A stretch of DNA of 64,000 nt, from positions 1 through 64,000 of the forward strand of contig CAMATZ010000009.1 in NCBI GenBank assembly GCA_945861275.1, in the 5' to 3' direction. The translations under genes and the position numbers were made by a program. Positions within the stretch are counted from its first letter, which is position 1. The number at the start of each line of letters is the position of its first letter. The notes beneath the pieces were generated by a model that was not told the origin of the DNA, did not search any database, and saw only the letters and a program-made list of their open reading frames with translations. This DNA is from Bordetella parapertussis (lineage in GTDB: Bacteria; Pseudomonadota; Gammaproteobacteria; Burkholderiales; SG8-41). This document shows, piece by piece, positions 44,050 to 52,347 of the stretch.

Positions 44050-45051
44050 CTACCGTATACCTGCAAGCTGAAGATATCGCAGGTCGACGAAGCGCTCGGG
44101 GGCGGGCAGCGGCCCCTTCAACTGGCCCCCTTCCGCCATGAAGGCGATGACCTGCGCGAGACCCTTGAGGTCAATCTCGCCCTGCCGCGGCAGCACCTTC
44201 CTTTCGGGCTCGAAGTACAACGCGAGCGTGCGTTCGGCGACAGCCGTGGTAACGCCGGTGGTCTCTGTGATTGCCTTTAACACCCCATCGCGTTTGCGCG
44301 GATCGCGTATGACGCCGAATGCGGCGGCAAGCGCGCGCACGTAGCGCACAACGGTGTCCTGGTTCGCCGCCGCCCACGAGCGCCGTGCCGCAGTGACCGT
44401 GTAGAGAAATTCCGGCACCGCGTCGGTCGACAGGCCCAGCAGCCGGTAGCCCTCGCTTAGTGCAACCAGGTCCTGCGGCTGCCCGAGCGGCACCGCGGCG
44501 CATTCCCCGCGCCGCAGGCAGTTCAGTCGCGTCGGCGTGCCCTCGATGATCTTCATGCGGACGTCGCCGTCGCGCATGCCGTGCAGGGTGAGGAGCTTGC
44601 GCATCGACATCGCGATGCTGCCGCCGGGATCGGCCATTCCCACTAACTTTCCTTTCAAGTCAGCGATGCGCGTGATCTCGGGCCTCGCGACCAGAGAGTA
44701 GATGGGATTGTTGAATTCCGCGGCGATCGCGACGGCGTCCGAACCGGCCAGCACCGCACGCACGAGGAACGGCGTTGCAACGTGAGTCACATCGACAGTG
44801 TCGTCGTGAAGCGCGTCTATCATTTTGTCCGAGCCTCCCGGTATGGGTATCACGACACGGAAATCCAGTCCTTCGCGCCGGAACAGTCCCTCGCGCTCGG
44901 CCACAACGATGGGAAGGGAAAAGATGCTCCGCGCCGCCGATATTGCCTGGCCGTAGCGCAACACGGGCGCCTGTGCGCACGCCGCAGGTGCACTCAAACC
45001 AAGCGCAGCGAGCAGTACGGCGCAAGCTACTACTGGCGCTGCAGCCGGCAC
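44050..45051 (-). CDS. NMT1/SsuA-type ABC substrate-binding protein
   Basis: This 333-residue exported protein has an N-terminal signal (VVACAVLLAALGLSAPAACAQ) and the NMT1/THI5-like fold (SLPIVVAEREGLFRREGLDFRVV, about 45-67; VDVTHVATPFLVRAVLAGSD, about 86-105). Family members bind sulfonates, thiamine precursors or other organic ligands. No permease or ATPase accompanies it. The GTG start at 45051 overlaps the small secreted-protein gene by 22 bp, making it the last gene of a five-gene operon. Confidence 0.8.
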   Translation of the reverse strand: MPAAAPVVACAVLLAALGLSAPAACAQAPVLRYGQAISAARSIFSLPIVVAEREGLFRREGLDFRVVIPIPGGSDKMIDALHDDTVDVTHVATPFLVRAVLAGSDAVAIAAEFNNPIYSLVARPEITRIADLKGKLVGMADPGGSIAMSMRKLLTLHGMRDGDVRMKIIEGTPTRLNCLRRGECAAVPLGQPQDLVALSEGYRLLGLSTDAVPEFLYTVTAARRSWAAANQDTVVRYVRALAAAFGVIRDPRKRDGVLKAITETTGVTTAVAERTLALYFEPERKVLPRQGEIDLKGLAQVIAFMAEGGQLKGPLPAPERFVDLRYLQLAGIR

Positions 45052-45434
45052 TCGGTCTCGACCGATTTGACGGGCTTGCCCTTCAAGGGAGGGCGCCTGA
45101 AGATGCGGACCTGCTTGTAGCCTTCTGCGGAACAGGAGATCGTCACGTCGTTCGGGCTAATTTCCTTTTTGAAGCCGCGCACCTTGTAAGCGCCGATCGC
45201 ATTGGTGCGGGTCACCAGCGTCAGGCTGGTCTTGTATGCCGCGGACACTTTCGCATCCCGCACCGGCTTCCCAGCGGCATCCTTGACGAAGCCCCAGTAC
45301 GACGGCCCTTCGTCCGGGCTGTGCTCGTCGGGGTCTCCGAAACTCGAGCCGCCCGCCCATGCGCCGGGTGGCCCCGAGTTCATGATCGCGACAAGGCAAA
45401 GGAGGGAGCAGACGCGTTGGATGGGGAGTCTCAC
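45030..45434 (-). CDS. Small secreted protein with a carboxypeptidase-regulatory-like fold
   Basis: The 134-residue product has a signal peptide ending near AWAGG (about residue 28). Its single beta-sandwich domain is like the peptidase-associated/CnaB type: GFVKDAAGKPVRDAKVSAAYK, TRTNAIGAYKVRGFKKE, TISCSAEGYKQV. It begins with GTG at 45434 and overlaps the binding-protein gene. Two cysteines (CSA, ECR) may form a disulfide. Function unknown; the fold matches the N-terminal domain of the propeller protein in the same operon. Confidence 0.7.
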   Translation of the reverse strand: MRLPIQRVCSLLCLVAIMNSGPPGAWAGGSSFGDPDEHSPDEGPSYWGFVKDAAGKPVRDAKVSAAYKTSLTLVTRTNAIGAYKVRGFKKEISPNDVTISCSAEGYKQVRIFRRPPLKGKPVKSVETECRLQRQ

Positions 45435-45473
45435 ACTGCGCGCACGGTTGGTTGCGGGTGCCTGATCTGCTGG

Positions 45474-45812
45474 TTACCTCAGGAAGTATTCCCTGAGGAT
45501 ATAGCAGAACGCGGCCATAGCACCGAGCGGGACCGCCCAGGCCCAGCCGGACCACAGCCGTTGCGTCAGGCGCTCCGGCAGGAAGCTCGCGGCGAGCCCG
45601 GCGAGGAACGCGACTATGCCGGAAGTCGCCATCCAGCCGTACCAGTACATGGCAGGGCCGTCCTTTGCCGCCTCGACGCCCATGCCGAATACGCCGGTCG
45701 CCGGATGGTAGGTGAAAAGCGCATAGTTCTTCTCGACGACGACCACGTACACGATCGCAAAGACCACCGCGAACACGACAGCGAAGGCGGAAGACTGGCG
45801 CAACGGTGTCAT
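45474..45812 (-). CDS. Uncharacterised membrane protein (3 spans)
   Basis: This 112-residue protein has three hydrophobic segments: FAVVFAVVFAIVYVVVV, GIVAFLAGLAASFL and AWAVPLGAMAAFCYI. A polar loop (NYALFTYHPATGVFGMGVEAAKDGPAMYWYGWMATSG) sits between the first two. I do not recognise a family. Its ATG overlaps the stop of the preceding membrane-protein gene (ATGA), so the pair is made together. Confidence 0.72.
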   Translation of the reverse strand: MTPLRQSSAFAVVFAVVFAIVYVVVVEKNYALFTYHPATGVFGMGVEAAKDGPAMYWYGWMATSGIVAFLAGLAASFLPERLTQRLWSGWAWAVPLGAMAAFCYILREYFLR

Positions 45813-46279
45813 GACCCGAATCCCCGGATATTGTTAAGGATGTGGCCGACGAGGAAATTCCACCACACGATGAAGGCGAGCAGCGCGGTCAGTATGGCAC
45901 GGGTGCGGGCGTGCTCGACCGCGAGCGGCTGCCGCCAGTAGTACCAGTACGCCGGCAGCACTCCCAAGCCTACCGCTGCGAAATGCTCCTTCAACTCGAA
46001 TGCGCCGTTTTGCGGCCACAGGGCCAACTGTTCGACCACGATCCTCACCTCAATCCGATACTCAGCGTAGATGATCCCGCCGAAGATGGCGGTCAGCAGG
46101 TAGAGGACGATGATCGCGTTGGTGTACGACGCGCCGGTCACCGCGCGGAAGCGCCCGACGAAAGAGCCGGCGGGCTTGCGCACCGGCGCCAGAACACTCA
46201 GCGCCTGATGCGTGATGGCGCCGAGCAGCGCGACCGCGAGCAGCCCGTGTACGATCAGCAGTGCGGTCGTGGTGTTCAT
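45809..46279 (-). CDS. Uncharacterised His-containing membrane protein (4 spans)
   Basis: The 156 residues form four membrane helices. Histidines sit at or near helix ends: H11, H24, H99, H123 and H146. This pattern would permit b-type heme binding, but that is inference and I recognise no family. It is 15 bp downstream of the secreted heme/propeller gene and overlaps the next membrane gene by 4 bp, so it may be the membrane anchor of that secreted protein. Confidence 0.72.
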   Translation of the reverse strand: MNTTTALLIVHGLLAVALLGAITHQALSVLAPVRKPAGSFVGRFRAVTGASYTNAIIVLYLLTAIFGGIIYAEYRIEVRIVVEQLALWPQNGAFELKEHFAAVGLGVLPAYWYYWRQPLAVEHARTRAILTALLAFIVWWNFLVGHILNNIRGFGS

Positions 46280-46294
46280 CGGACCGCCGCCCGG

Positions 46295-47965
46295 TCAGTC
46301 GAGCGGCTCGAGCTTGATGAGAGATGCGCCGTGGTTGCTCCCCACCCAGAACGTGACAGGCGTGGTCGAGTTGTCCACGAACACCCGCCGCACGTTGGTA
46401 GTCCGCGGCAACAGATATTCGACAAACTGGCCATTCTTGGTATTAAGCCGCGCGATGCGGTCGTTCAACATTGAGCCGGTCCACGCCTCGTTGTTCTTGT
46501 CGACCGCCACGTCGTAGGGACCCGACCACGGTGTCGGCACCTCCCACTCCTGGAAGCGCTCGGTCCTGGTGTCGAACATACCGATGCGGTTACCGCGGTA
46601 CTGGCCGAACCAGATGCGGTCCTGCGCGTCCATGATGCCGCGCCGCGGTCCGGAGCTCTTGGTGGGCGTTTCGAACAGCGTGACCTGCTTGGTCTTGGCG
46701 TCGATGCGGCCGATGGTTTCCCGGCCGATGTCGGTAAACCAGGCGTTGTTGTGCGAATCGGAGATCACGTCGTAGATGTTGTGGCCGACTGGGGCGTCCT
46801 TGAACGGCTCCCAGGTTTCCCAATGGCCGGTCTTGAGGTCCATGCGGTGCACGCCGGCAAAGCCGTTGTTCTGCGACCACACCTTGCCGTCAACGGCGAT
46901 GTTGAGCGGACTCGTCATGTTGACCTGGGTGTTGGGCCGGTTCCACTCGGCGGGTATCGGCCACACCTGCAGCTTCTCGGTCTTGGTGTCGAATTTGCCG
47001 ATGGCCGCCTGGTACATCATGCCGAGCCACAGGTTTTCGTCGCGGTCCATGCGGATCGAAAGCGCGCCCAGCGGCGAGCCCTTCTTCAGCTCAGGCGTGG
47101 GAATCTCCGTGAGTTTCCCCGACTTCGGGTCAAACTTGCCGATGATTTGCGAGCTGAAGTCCGAATACCAGACGGTGCCCTTCGAATCGACCACCACGTC
47201 GTGCGGCTGTATCGTCGGACGCGGCAGATCCCACTCGGTGACGACGACGCGCGTCGCACGGCCCTTGGGACGGGCGAAGGTTTTCAACTCGTACGGCCAT
47301 GCCGCCGGGCTTGTGCTTGTGCTTTGATTGATCGAGGCGAAATAATCGGACTGCGTGCGCTGCAGCTTCGCGCGCTCCTCGCCGACGAGGTCGGTGTCGC
47401 GGCCGGTCAGCCGTTTCTGTGGATTGCGAAAGGTGCTCTGGTTGGCGTACGTGCCCATGCGCTGTATTGTCGTCACAAACCCATCGGCGTCGAGACGTGA
47501 GCGCGTGATCTTGTCGAGCGTGTGACAGCCAACGCAGGAGAGCAGCGGCCGCTTCTGCTGCGGCGTGCCGGGCGCGCTGTGCAGCCACTCGGCATTCGAG
47601 AGCTGGGAAGCGAGGTCTTTGGTCTTGACCAGCTTCAGGTCGGCGCTCGCCGCGCCTTTTCCTGTGACTTGTGGCGTCGGGGCGCCCGCAAGGTCGTAAC
47701 CAATAGCCCGGATGGTGATCGTGTACTGGCCCGGTTCCAGGCGCGCAGCCGGGAAGCGGTAGCGGCCTTTCTCGTCACTCACCACGGTGATGGTCTTGTT
47801 AGCACCTTCCCGTCGGGCGTTCACCAGCACGCCCTCCATCACACCCTCCTCGACAGAGGACACCGTGCCGGTCAGGGCGTCGGACTGCGCCAGCGCGGAT
47901 TGCGACTGGAATACTACGACAACAAGAGCGGCAATCGCCGCCAAAATGTTTTGCCTGGCTCGCAT
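46295..47965 (-). CDS. Secreted protein with carboxypeptidase-regulatory domain, c-heme motif and Vgb-like propeller
   Basis: The 556-residue exported protein (signal 1-26) has three parts. A beta-sandwich (about 31-113, DEKGRYRFPAARLEPGQYTI) comes first, then a cytochrome-like segment with CVGCHTLDK at 144-152. A seven-bladed propeller (about 240-550) follows with repeated blades such as WFTDIGRETIGRIDAKTKQV and WFGQYRGNRIGMFDTRTERF, similar to virginiamycin B lyase. GGAGGAGG precedes the ATG. The Vgb similarity should not be read as antibiotic lyase activity: the heme motif points to a redox role. First gene of the operon. Confidence 0.85.
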   Translation of the reverse strand: MRARQNILAAIAALVVVVFQSQSALAQSDALTGTVSSVEEGVMEGVLVNARREGANKTITVVSDEKGRYRFPAARLEPGQYTITIRAIGYDLAGAPTPQVTGKGAASADLKLVKTKDLASQLSNAEWLHSAPGTPQQKRPLLSCVGCHTLDKITRSRLDADGFVTTIQRMGTYANQSTFRNPQKRLTGRDTDLVGEERAKLQRTQSDYFASINQSTSTSPAAWPYELKTFARPKGRATRVVVTEWDLPRPTIQPHDVVVDSKGTVWYSDFSSQIIGKFDPKSGKLTEIPTPELKKGSPLGALSIRMDRDENLWLGMMYQAAIGKFDTKTEKLQVWPIPAEWNRPNTQVNMTSPLNIAVDGKVWSQNNGFAGVHRMDLKTGHWETWEPFKDAPVGHNIYDVISDSHNNAWFTDIGRETIGRIDAKTKQVTLFETPTKSSGPRRGIMDAQDRIWFGQYRGNRIGMFDTRTERFQEWEVPTPWSGPYDVAVDKNNEAWTGSMLNDRIARLNTKNGQFVEYLLPRTTNVRRVFVDNSTTPVTFWVGSNHGASLIKLEPLD

Positions 47966-48008
47966 GGGTAGATCCTCCTCCGTTAGCGCGTTGATCTGCT
48001 ACTTCCTC

Positions 48009-48030
48009 GAATATCGTACGAATATCGTAC
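48009..48030. promoter_or_regulatory. Tandem 11-bp repeat upstream of the heme/propeller operon
   Basis: Two copies of GAATATCGTAC lie head to tail at 48009-48019 and 48020-48030, 44 bp before the ATG of the first gene. One helical turn apart and with a CGTACG palindromic junction, they look like an operator. The rest of 47966-48222 shows no gene. Confidence 0.5.
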
Positions 48031-48222
48031 TTAAGAGGGTATAGAAAATTTGAACATCTTTTTTCGCTGACGTGAAATGTATCCCTGTAGTGGCGGGTAG
48101 TCAATCACACGAATTCTCAGTCAAGGCTCGGGGTATTTCCAAGGGTATTGTGCGATGCATCGTCCCGCAAGGGACAATTCCCTCACAGCGGGCGGCACTC
48201 AGGCGATCTTGCGCGGCGACGC

Positions 48223-48978
48223 TCAACCCGGCTCCAGGCCGGTCTTCCTGATGACGGCAGCCGCGGCTGGCGTAGTGAGAAACCTGGCCAGCGCCCTGGC
48301 CGCATCCGGCTGCGTGGCAACCGCGGGCACGGCGGCCGCGAAAACGAACACGCGCTGGAGCGCCGCCGGCAACGGTCCGAGATAATTGACGCCCTTGACG
48401 GCGAGCAGTTCGCTCGACTGCTGAAATCCGATTTCGGCATCCCCGCGCTCCAGCACTATAGCTATCGGCACGCCCTTCACCACCCTTATTCTGGACTTCA
48501 GCTCATCCGCAATCCCCATGCGCTCAAACATGCCGGTGACATAGATGCCGCTCAGGCCGGTGGAAAAAGTGATCGATTTGGCTGCCAGGAGCGTGCGCCT
48601 GAGCGCCTCAGTCGAACTGATGTCCGGCCGTGGGGCCCCTGGACGGACCGCCACGCCGATGCCCGATTTTGCGAGGTCGACGCGGCTGCCCGGTGTGATC
48701 CTGCCGAGCGTGATGAGTTCGTCTATGGGTTCGACCGCCATGATCACAAGATCGACGGTTTCGCCCTCCCTTACGCGCTTCGCCATTTCAGCGGTGGGCG
48801 CCCAGGTCGTCAGAACCTGGTGCCCGCTGGCACGTTCGAATTCCGGCAGGAGTTCCAGATAGGCCGTCTTGATGGCAGCCGACGCCAACACTTTGATTTC
48901 GGCAGCGTGCGCCATCCCTGCCATCAGGATCATGCCTGCGGCGAGGTGTGCCGCCACGACGATGGTTCTCATTACCAT
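48223..48978 (-). CDS. ModA-like periplasmic substrate-binding protein
   Basis: This 251-residue exported protein has a signal (TIVVAAHLAAGMILMAGMAHA) and the ModA/extracellular-solute-binding fold: EIKVLASAAIKTAYLELLPEFERASGHQV, TVDLVIMAVEPIDELITLG and AEIGFQQSSELLAV. Standalone ModA-like proteins of this kind are frequent in betaproteobacteria and need not bind molybdate. No modBC is present. The ATG at 48978 with GAGGGGG upstream was chosen; ATG at 48972 is possible. Confidence 0.8.
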   Translation of the reverse strand: MVMRTIVVAAHLAAGMILMAGMAHAAEIKVLASAAIKTAYLELLPEFERASGHQVLTTWAPTAEMAKRVREGETVDLVIMAVEPIDELITLGRITPGSRVDLAKSGIGVAVRPGAPRPDISSTEALRRTLLAAKSITFSTGLSGIYVTGMFERMGIADELKSRIRVVKGVPIAIVLERGDAEIGFQQSSELLAVKGVNYLGPLPAALQRVFVFAAAVPAVATQPDAARALARFLTTPAAAAVIRKTGLEPG

Positions 48979-49061
48979 GCCCCCTCTGCCTCGTAAATGT
49001 CGGCGTTTATAAAATTTGCTGCCACACTGCTCTCTATCCCTCACGGCGCCCGGCCGACGGC

Positions 49062-49745
49062 TCAGCACTGACGCAAATCCTGCAGCCAGGCGCCCGCCCG
49101 GCGCGCTTCCTCTTCATGCGCCTCGTCGCGCCAGGTTTCGCTCACAGCGGCGGTGTACCAATCCTTCATAGACGGCAGGGCCAGCAGCCGATTGGCGTAC
49201 TCAAGGGCACGCGTGCTCAACGGCAGGGAGTAGGTTTGCACCCGGAAAGCCACCGGGGCAAAGCAAGCATCAACGGCGGTGAAAACTGCACCTGCAAGGA
49301 AGGGGCCGCCGAATCTCGACTGGCCTTCATGCCACAAGGCGTCAATGCGGGCGATATCCCTAGCAAGCGCTGAGGGGTAAGAGTCAACCTGAACCCGCAG
49401 TCCGCAGTTCATGCTGCAAATATTGCGAAGGTCGGGAAATCCGGAGTGCATTTCGGCGGCGGCACAACGCGCCCAGGCGCGCGCATTCGCCGCCGCTGGC
49501 CATACACGAGGCGACATCTCGGCCAGGTATTCGACGATGGCCAAGGAATCCCAAACGACAGTGTTGCCGTCCACCAGACAAGGAACCTTGCCGGTCGGAG
49601 AGAACGCCCGGAAGTTGTGCGGATCAGCAGAGCCGCCGAAAGGAACCAACTTCTCCTCAAACGCAATGCCGAGTTCGCGCATGAGAACCCACGGCCGCAA
49701 GGACCAGGAGGAGTAATTTTTGTTGGTGATGTAGAGGTTAAGCAT
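49062..49745 (-). CDS. Glutathione S-transferase family protein
   Basis: This 227-residue cytosolic protein has a thioredoxin-like N-terminal domain (LYITNKNYSSWSLRPWVLMRELGI, with the Ser of SSWS as likely catalytic residue, and VPCLVDG then VWDSLAIVEYLAE for glutathione binding) and an all-helical C-terminal domain. It belongs to the COG0625 maleylacetoacetate-isomerase-like group. The ATG at 49745 is the family start. Confidence 0.88.
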   Translation of the reverse strand: MLNLYITNKNYSSWSLRPWVLMRELGIAFEEKLVPFGGSADPHNFRAFSPTGKVPCLVDGNTVVWDSLAIVEYLAEMSPRVWPAAANARAWARCAAAEMHSGFPDLRNICSMNCGLRVQVDSYPSALARDIARIDALWHEGQSRFGGPFLAGAVFTAVDACFAPVAFRVQTYSLPLSTRALEYANRLLALPSMKDWYTAAVSETWRDEAHEEEARRAGAWLQDLRQC

Positions 49746-49828
49746 GATGGGTGACGGGTGCGGGTAGTTGCGCGTGACGGAGCTGTTGCTGCCGATCATG
49801 ATAAATCACCGGGAGATTCGCATTCTGG

Positions 49829-50596
49829 TCACCGCGCCGAAGCGCTGGTGATTTCGAGATCGGCCCACACACCGGCGTGATCGGATGGCCACAGCGAGGC
49901 ATCATCGGCGCTCGCCTTATCGAAGCAGACGCCGCTGTCGATGATGTTCACGCCTGCGGACACCCAGATGTAGTCTATGCATCGGTCCATCCTCGGCCAA
50001 TCGGGATGCGAGACCGTGCCGTCGCTTGCCGCGAGCGGCGTGAATGCCGTCGGCGCGCTCTGCGTGTGCCGGAAACGCGTCGCCATGAGCGCAGCCGAGG
50101 GCGTATCCAGCGTCGCGTTGAAGTCCCCGCACACAATGCGCGCCGCGACATCCTTGCGGCTGTCGATCCACCCCAGCAACTGCTGCACCTGATACAGCCG
50201 CAGCGAATCATCGCCTATCGACCGGTAGAGGTGCGTAACGTAGACATCGACGGGCGCGCCCTCGACGACGATGCGGGCAACCAGCGCAACCATGTCACGC
50301 GCCTGGTAATCGAGATTTCCGGTCTCCATGAGCGGGAAGCGCGTGAGCAGTGCTTCGCCTTCGATCGCCGCAAGACTGTTGCCCTTGGTCTGCTGTACTA
50401 GCGCATAGTCGATGCCCATGCGGTTTTTCGCAACGCTCTGCATCCAGCGCGCAGTCTGCCGCGGCACGCACACTTCGTTCAGGGCAAGCAGGTCGGGTTT
50501 AAGCTCAACCAGTTGCCCGGCGATGAGTTCGCGCCGCATCTCCCAGCGCTTGTGGTCCTGCTCCATATTGAGTGTGACTATGCGAAATCGCGCCAT
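49829..50596 (-). CDS. Endonuclease/exonuclease/phosphatase-fold protein
   Basis: The 255 residues contain the EEP-fold motifs: LNMEQDH (metal region), LLALNEVCVP (catalytic Glu near 42), YVTHLYRS, VCGDFNATLDTP (Asp/Asn near 160), DRCIDYIWV and the terminal SDHAGVWADLEI (Asp-His). The active site is complete, so it is a Mg-dependent phosphodiesterase or nuclease. The substrate is not evident. There is no signal peptide, so it is probably cytoplasmic. Confidence 0.86.
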   Translation of the reverse strand: MARFRIVTLNMEQDHKRWEMRRELIAGQLVELKPDLLALNEVCVPRQTARWMQSVAKNRMGIDYALVQQTKGNSLAAIEGEALLTRFPLMETGNLDYQARDMVALVARIVVEGAPVDVYVTHLYRSIGDDSLRLYQVQQLLGWIDSRKDVAARIVCGDFNATLDTPSAALMATRFRHTQSAPTAFTPLAASDGTVSHPDWPRMDRCIDYIWVSAGVNIIDSGVCFDKASADDASLWPSDHAGVWADLEITSASAR

Positions 50597-50731
50597 ACGC
50601 TGCCTTGATGCTTATCTGACGCGGCCGCATCAAGCACGGCCGCTGGCAGCCACTTCCCGGATGCTGAAGTTAGACCGCTGGCTACGTCAGCGCCCGCGCC
50701 TCTCGTTGGCCGTGTATGCGAGTTCACAGGT

Positions 50732-50851
50732 TCAGCGCCCGGCGGTCACCATGATCTCCACCAGCAGGCCGGGACGCACCAAATCGGCACGCACGCAAGC
50801 ACGCACCGGAGGATTCTCGCGGTCTACCCACGCATTCCACGCCACATTTCG
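50732..50851 (-). pseudogene. RidA-family 3' remnant
   Basis: A 40-codon minus-strand stretch reading NVAWNAWVDRENPPVRACVR, followed by a segment ending in LLVEIMVTAGR and TGA, matches the C-terminus of a RidA/YjgF enamine-deaminase-like protein (the PVRACVRADL arginine region is typical). An in-frame TGA lies a few codons upstream, and no N-terminal part exists in the adjacent 50597-50731 or 50852-50901. It is a truncated relic between two intact genes. Confidence 0.72.
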
Positions 50852-50901
50852 CAACGGGGGTACTCACGCCGGCGCTGCACGGTGCAAATCTGAATGCGGA
50901 C

Positions 50902-51876
50902 TCAGCACCCGCTTACGCATTTCCCGCTGCCGTCAAACTCCATCGTCCTGCCGCTCAACGGCACATGCACCGGCATTTTCGCAGACTTGATGAAGGCAGC
51001 GGTTTTGCTGTTGGGCGTCACCTTGCCGTTGATGGTCGCCGGTTCGTTGGCGTGCGACGCAATCACCGCGTTCGGGCGCACCAGTTCGTTAACGACGTAG
51101 GTCGCTTCGATCGGCCCGGTGGTGAACGGAAAACCGCCAATATTCATCACCACCAGGTTTGACTTGTAATGCCCCCGCACCACGAGGTCCTGCTCCGCGG
51201 TGATGCCGGTATCGCCCGACAGGTACGCGGTGAGCCCGTTGCTGAAGCGCAGCACGAAACCTCCCGGCGGTCCGACATACGCGGTCAGGCCGTTGGCCTC
51301 GAGCAGTTGCGCCTGCTCCTTTTGCAGGAAAGCCGGCGGCAGGCCGTTGCTGTGCACGGCCGGCACGCCCGCAACCATCACCTTGCCGACCATGGTCGAG
51401 GCGCCAAATCTCACCAGCCGCACCAGCTTGCCGGGATCGCCGCCCAGAGACTTCACCTTGGCGGCGAAAAAAGCGTTCATTTCTCCCCCCGCGATGATCG
51501 GCGCCTGCTTGGCCATGGCGATGTTTACCGTATTCGAGTTGGGTGTCACCGAAACCGAGAAATCCGGTTTGGCGCAGGTCCCCGCATTGGCGGAGGGCTG
51601 ATGAAGGTCTCCAAGGTGATCGCCGTGGACATGGCTCAGCAGTACGGCATCTATTGTGCCGAGCCGCGGATCGTCGGGGCCGCGCACCGTGCGGCCCGCG
51701 TCGTACAGAATCCGCGTGCCGTCCGGGTCCTCAAAAATAAGCGCCCGGTCGAGCGGGCAGAACTCGCCGTCGTGACTGCCCAGCGGCGTAATCTTGACGG
51801 TCTGTGCCGCAGCACCTAACGCTGTCATACCGGCGATCCCCACGGCCAGTGCCGCCAATACCAGTGATTTTTTCAT
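50902..51876 (-). CDS. Exported MBL-fold metallohydrolase
   Basis: This 324-residue protein has a signal peptide (KKSLVLAALAVGIAGMTALGAAAQ) and the metal motif LLSHVHGDHLGD (HxHxDH near 81). Further ligands are likely in AVHSNG, YLSGDTG and ASHAN. It resembles the UlaG/YtnP-like branch of the superfamily. GAAGGAG precedes the ATG at 51876. The substrate is unknown. Confidence 0.85.
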   Translation of the reverse strand: MKKSLVLAALAVGIAGMTALGAAAQTVKITPLGSHDGEFCPLDRALIFEDPDGTRILYDAGRTVRGPDDPRLGTIDAVLLSHVHGDHLGDLHQPSANAGTCAKPDFSVSVTPNSNTVNIAMAKQAPIIAGGEMNAFFAAKVKSLGGDPGKLVRLVRFGASTMVGKVMVAGVPAVHSNGLPPAFLQKEQAQLLEANGLTAYVGPPGGFVLRFSNGLTAYLSGDTGITAEQDLVVRGHYKSNLVVMNIGGFPFTTGPIEATYVVNELVRPNAVIASHANEPATINGKVTPNSKTAAFIKSAKMPVHVPLSGRTMEFDGSGKCVSGC

Positions 51877-51898
51877 CGTTCTCTCCTTCGGGTAGTGG

Positions 51899-52303
51899 TT
51901 ATCGAGTGTCTGTTCCGGGCAGCACACTAACATTCTGCGCCCACGCAAGCGCAGATCCACACCAATTGCGCTTCTTCGGTGGTAGTAGCGCTCGCTGCTT
52001 GAGACAGCCGACGCGCAGGGAATAGCTCAGCGGATCGCCCGTGTCCGCGGTTGAGTTCACCGGCGTTCCGCAGTTGGGGCAAAAGGAGTGTCTGCGTTTC
52101 GTACCACTGTCCGCGGTCTTGACGTAGACCTTCGGTTGTCCGGTAAGCAGACGAAATGCCGCCTTCGGCGCGTGAACTGTGACTCGAAACGCAGACCCCG
52201 TAAGCATCTGGCAATCGGTGCAGTTGCAAATGTGAACGCTGTCGGGATCGACCTCAGCCTCGTAAGTGACATGACCACAGTGGCAAGAACCTTGAACTCT
52301 CAT
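51899..52303 (-). CDS. GFA-family (glutathione-dependent formaldehyde-activating-like) zinc protein
   Basis: The 134 residues hold the GFA zinc ligands: SCHCGHVTYE near the start, ICNCTDCQMLTGSAFR (about 25-40) and FCPNCGTPV (about 75). Most members are of unknown function. Downstream of it, 23 bp away, is the exported MBL-fold gene, a conjunction that may reflect co-transcription. Confidence 0.88.
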   Translation of the reverse strand: MRVQGSCHCGHVTYEAEVDPDSVHICNCTDCQMLTGSAFRVTVHAPKAAFRLLTGQPKVYVKTADSGTKRRHSFCPNCGTPVNSTADTGDPLSYSLRVGCLKQRALLPPKKRNWCGSALAWAQNVSVLPGTDTR

Positions 52304-52347
52304 CGGTAGCTCCGTGCAAGAGACGAATTCAATTTCATGGGATCTGG

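Noticed and set aside
44775-45941. Plus-strand open frame of 388 codons spanning three minus-strand genes
   Set aside because: The opposite-strand genes have signal peptides, overlaps and domain folds; this frame crosses several of them and shows only low-complexity Arg/His content.
46295-47965. Considered calling this gene virginiamycin B lyase (vgb, antibiotic resistance)
   Set aside because: Only the propeller resembles Vgb; the protein is exported, has a heme motif and lies with redox/membrane genes, so a resistance label would mislead.
48223-48978. Considered naming this gene modA
   Set aside because: No modBC or molybdate-processing genes adjoin, and standalone ModA-like proteins bind diverse ligands.
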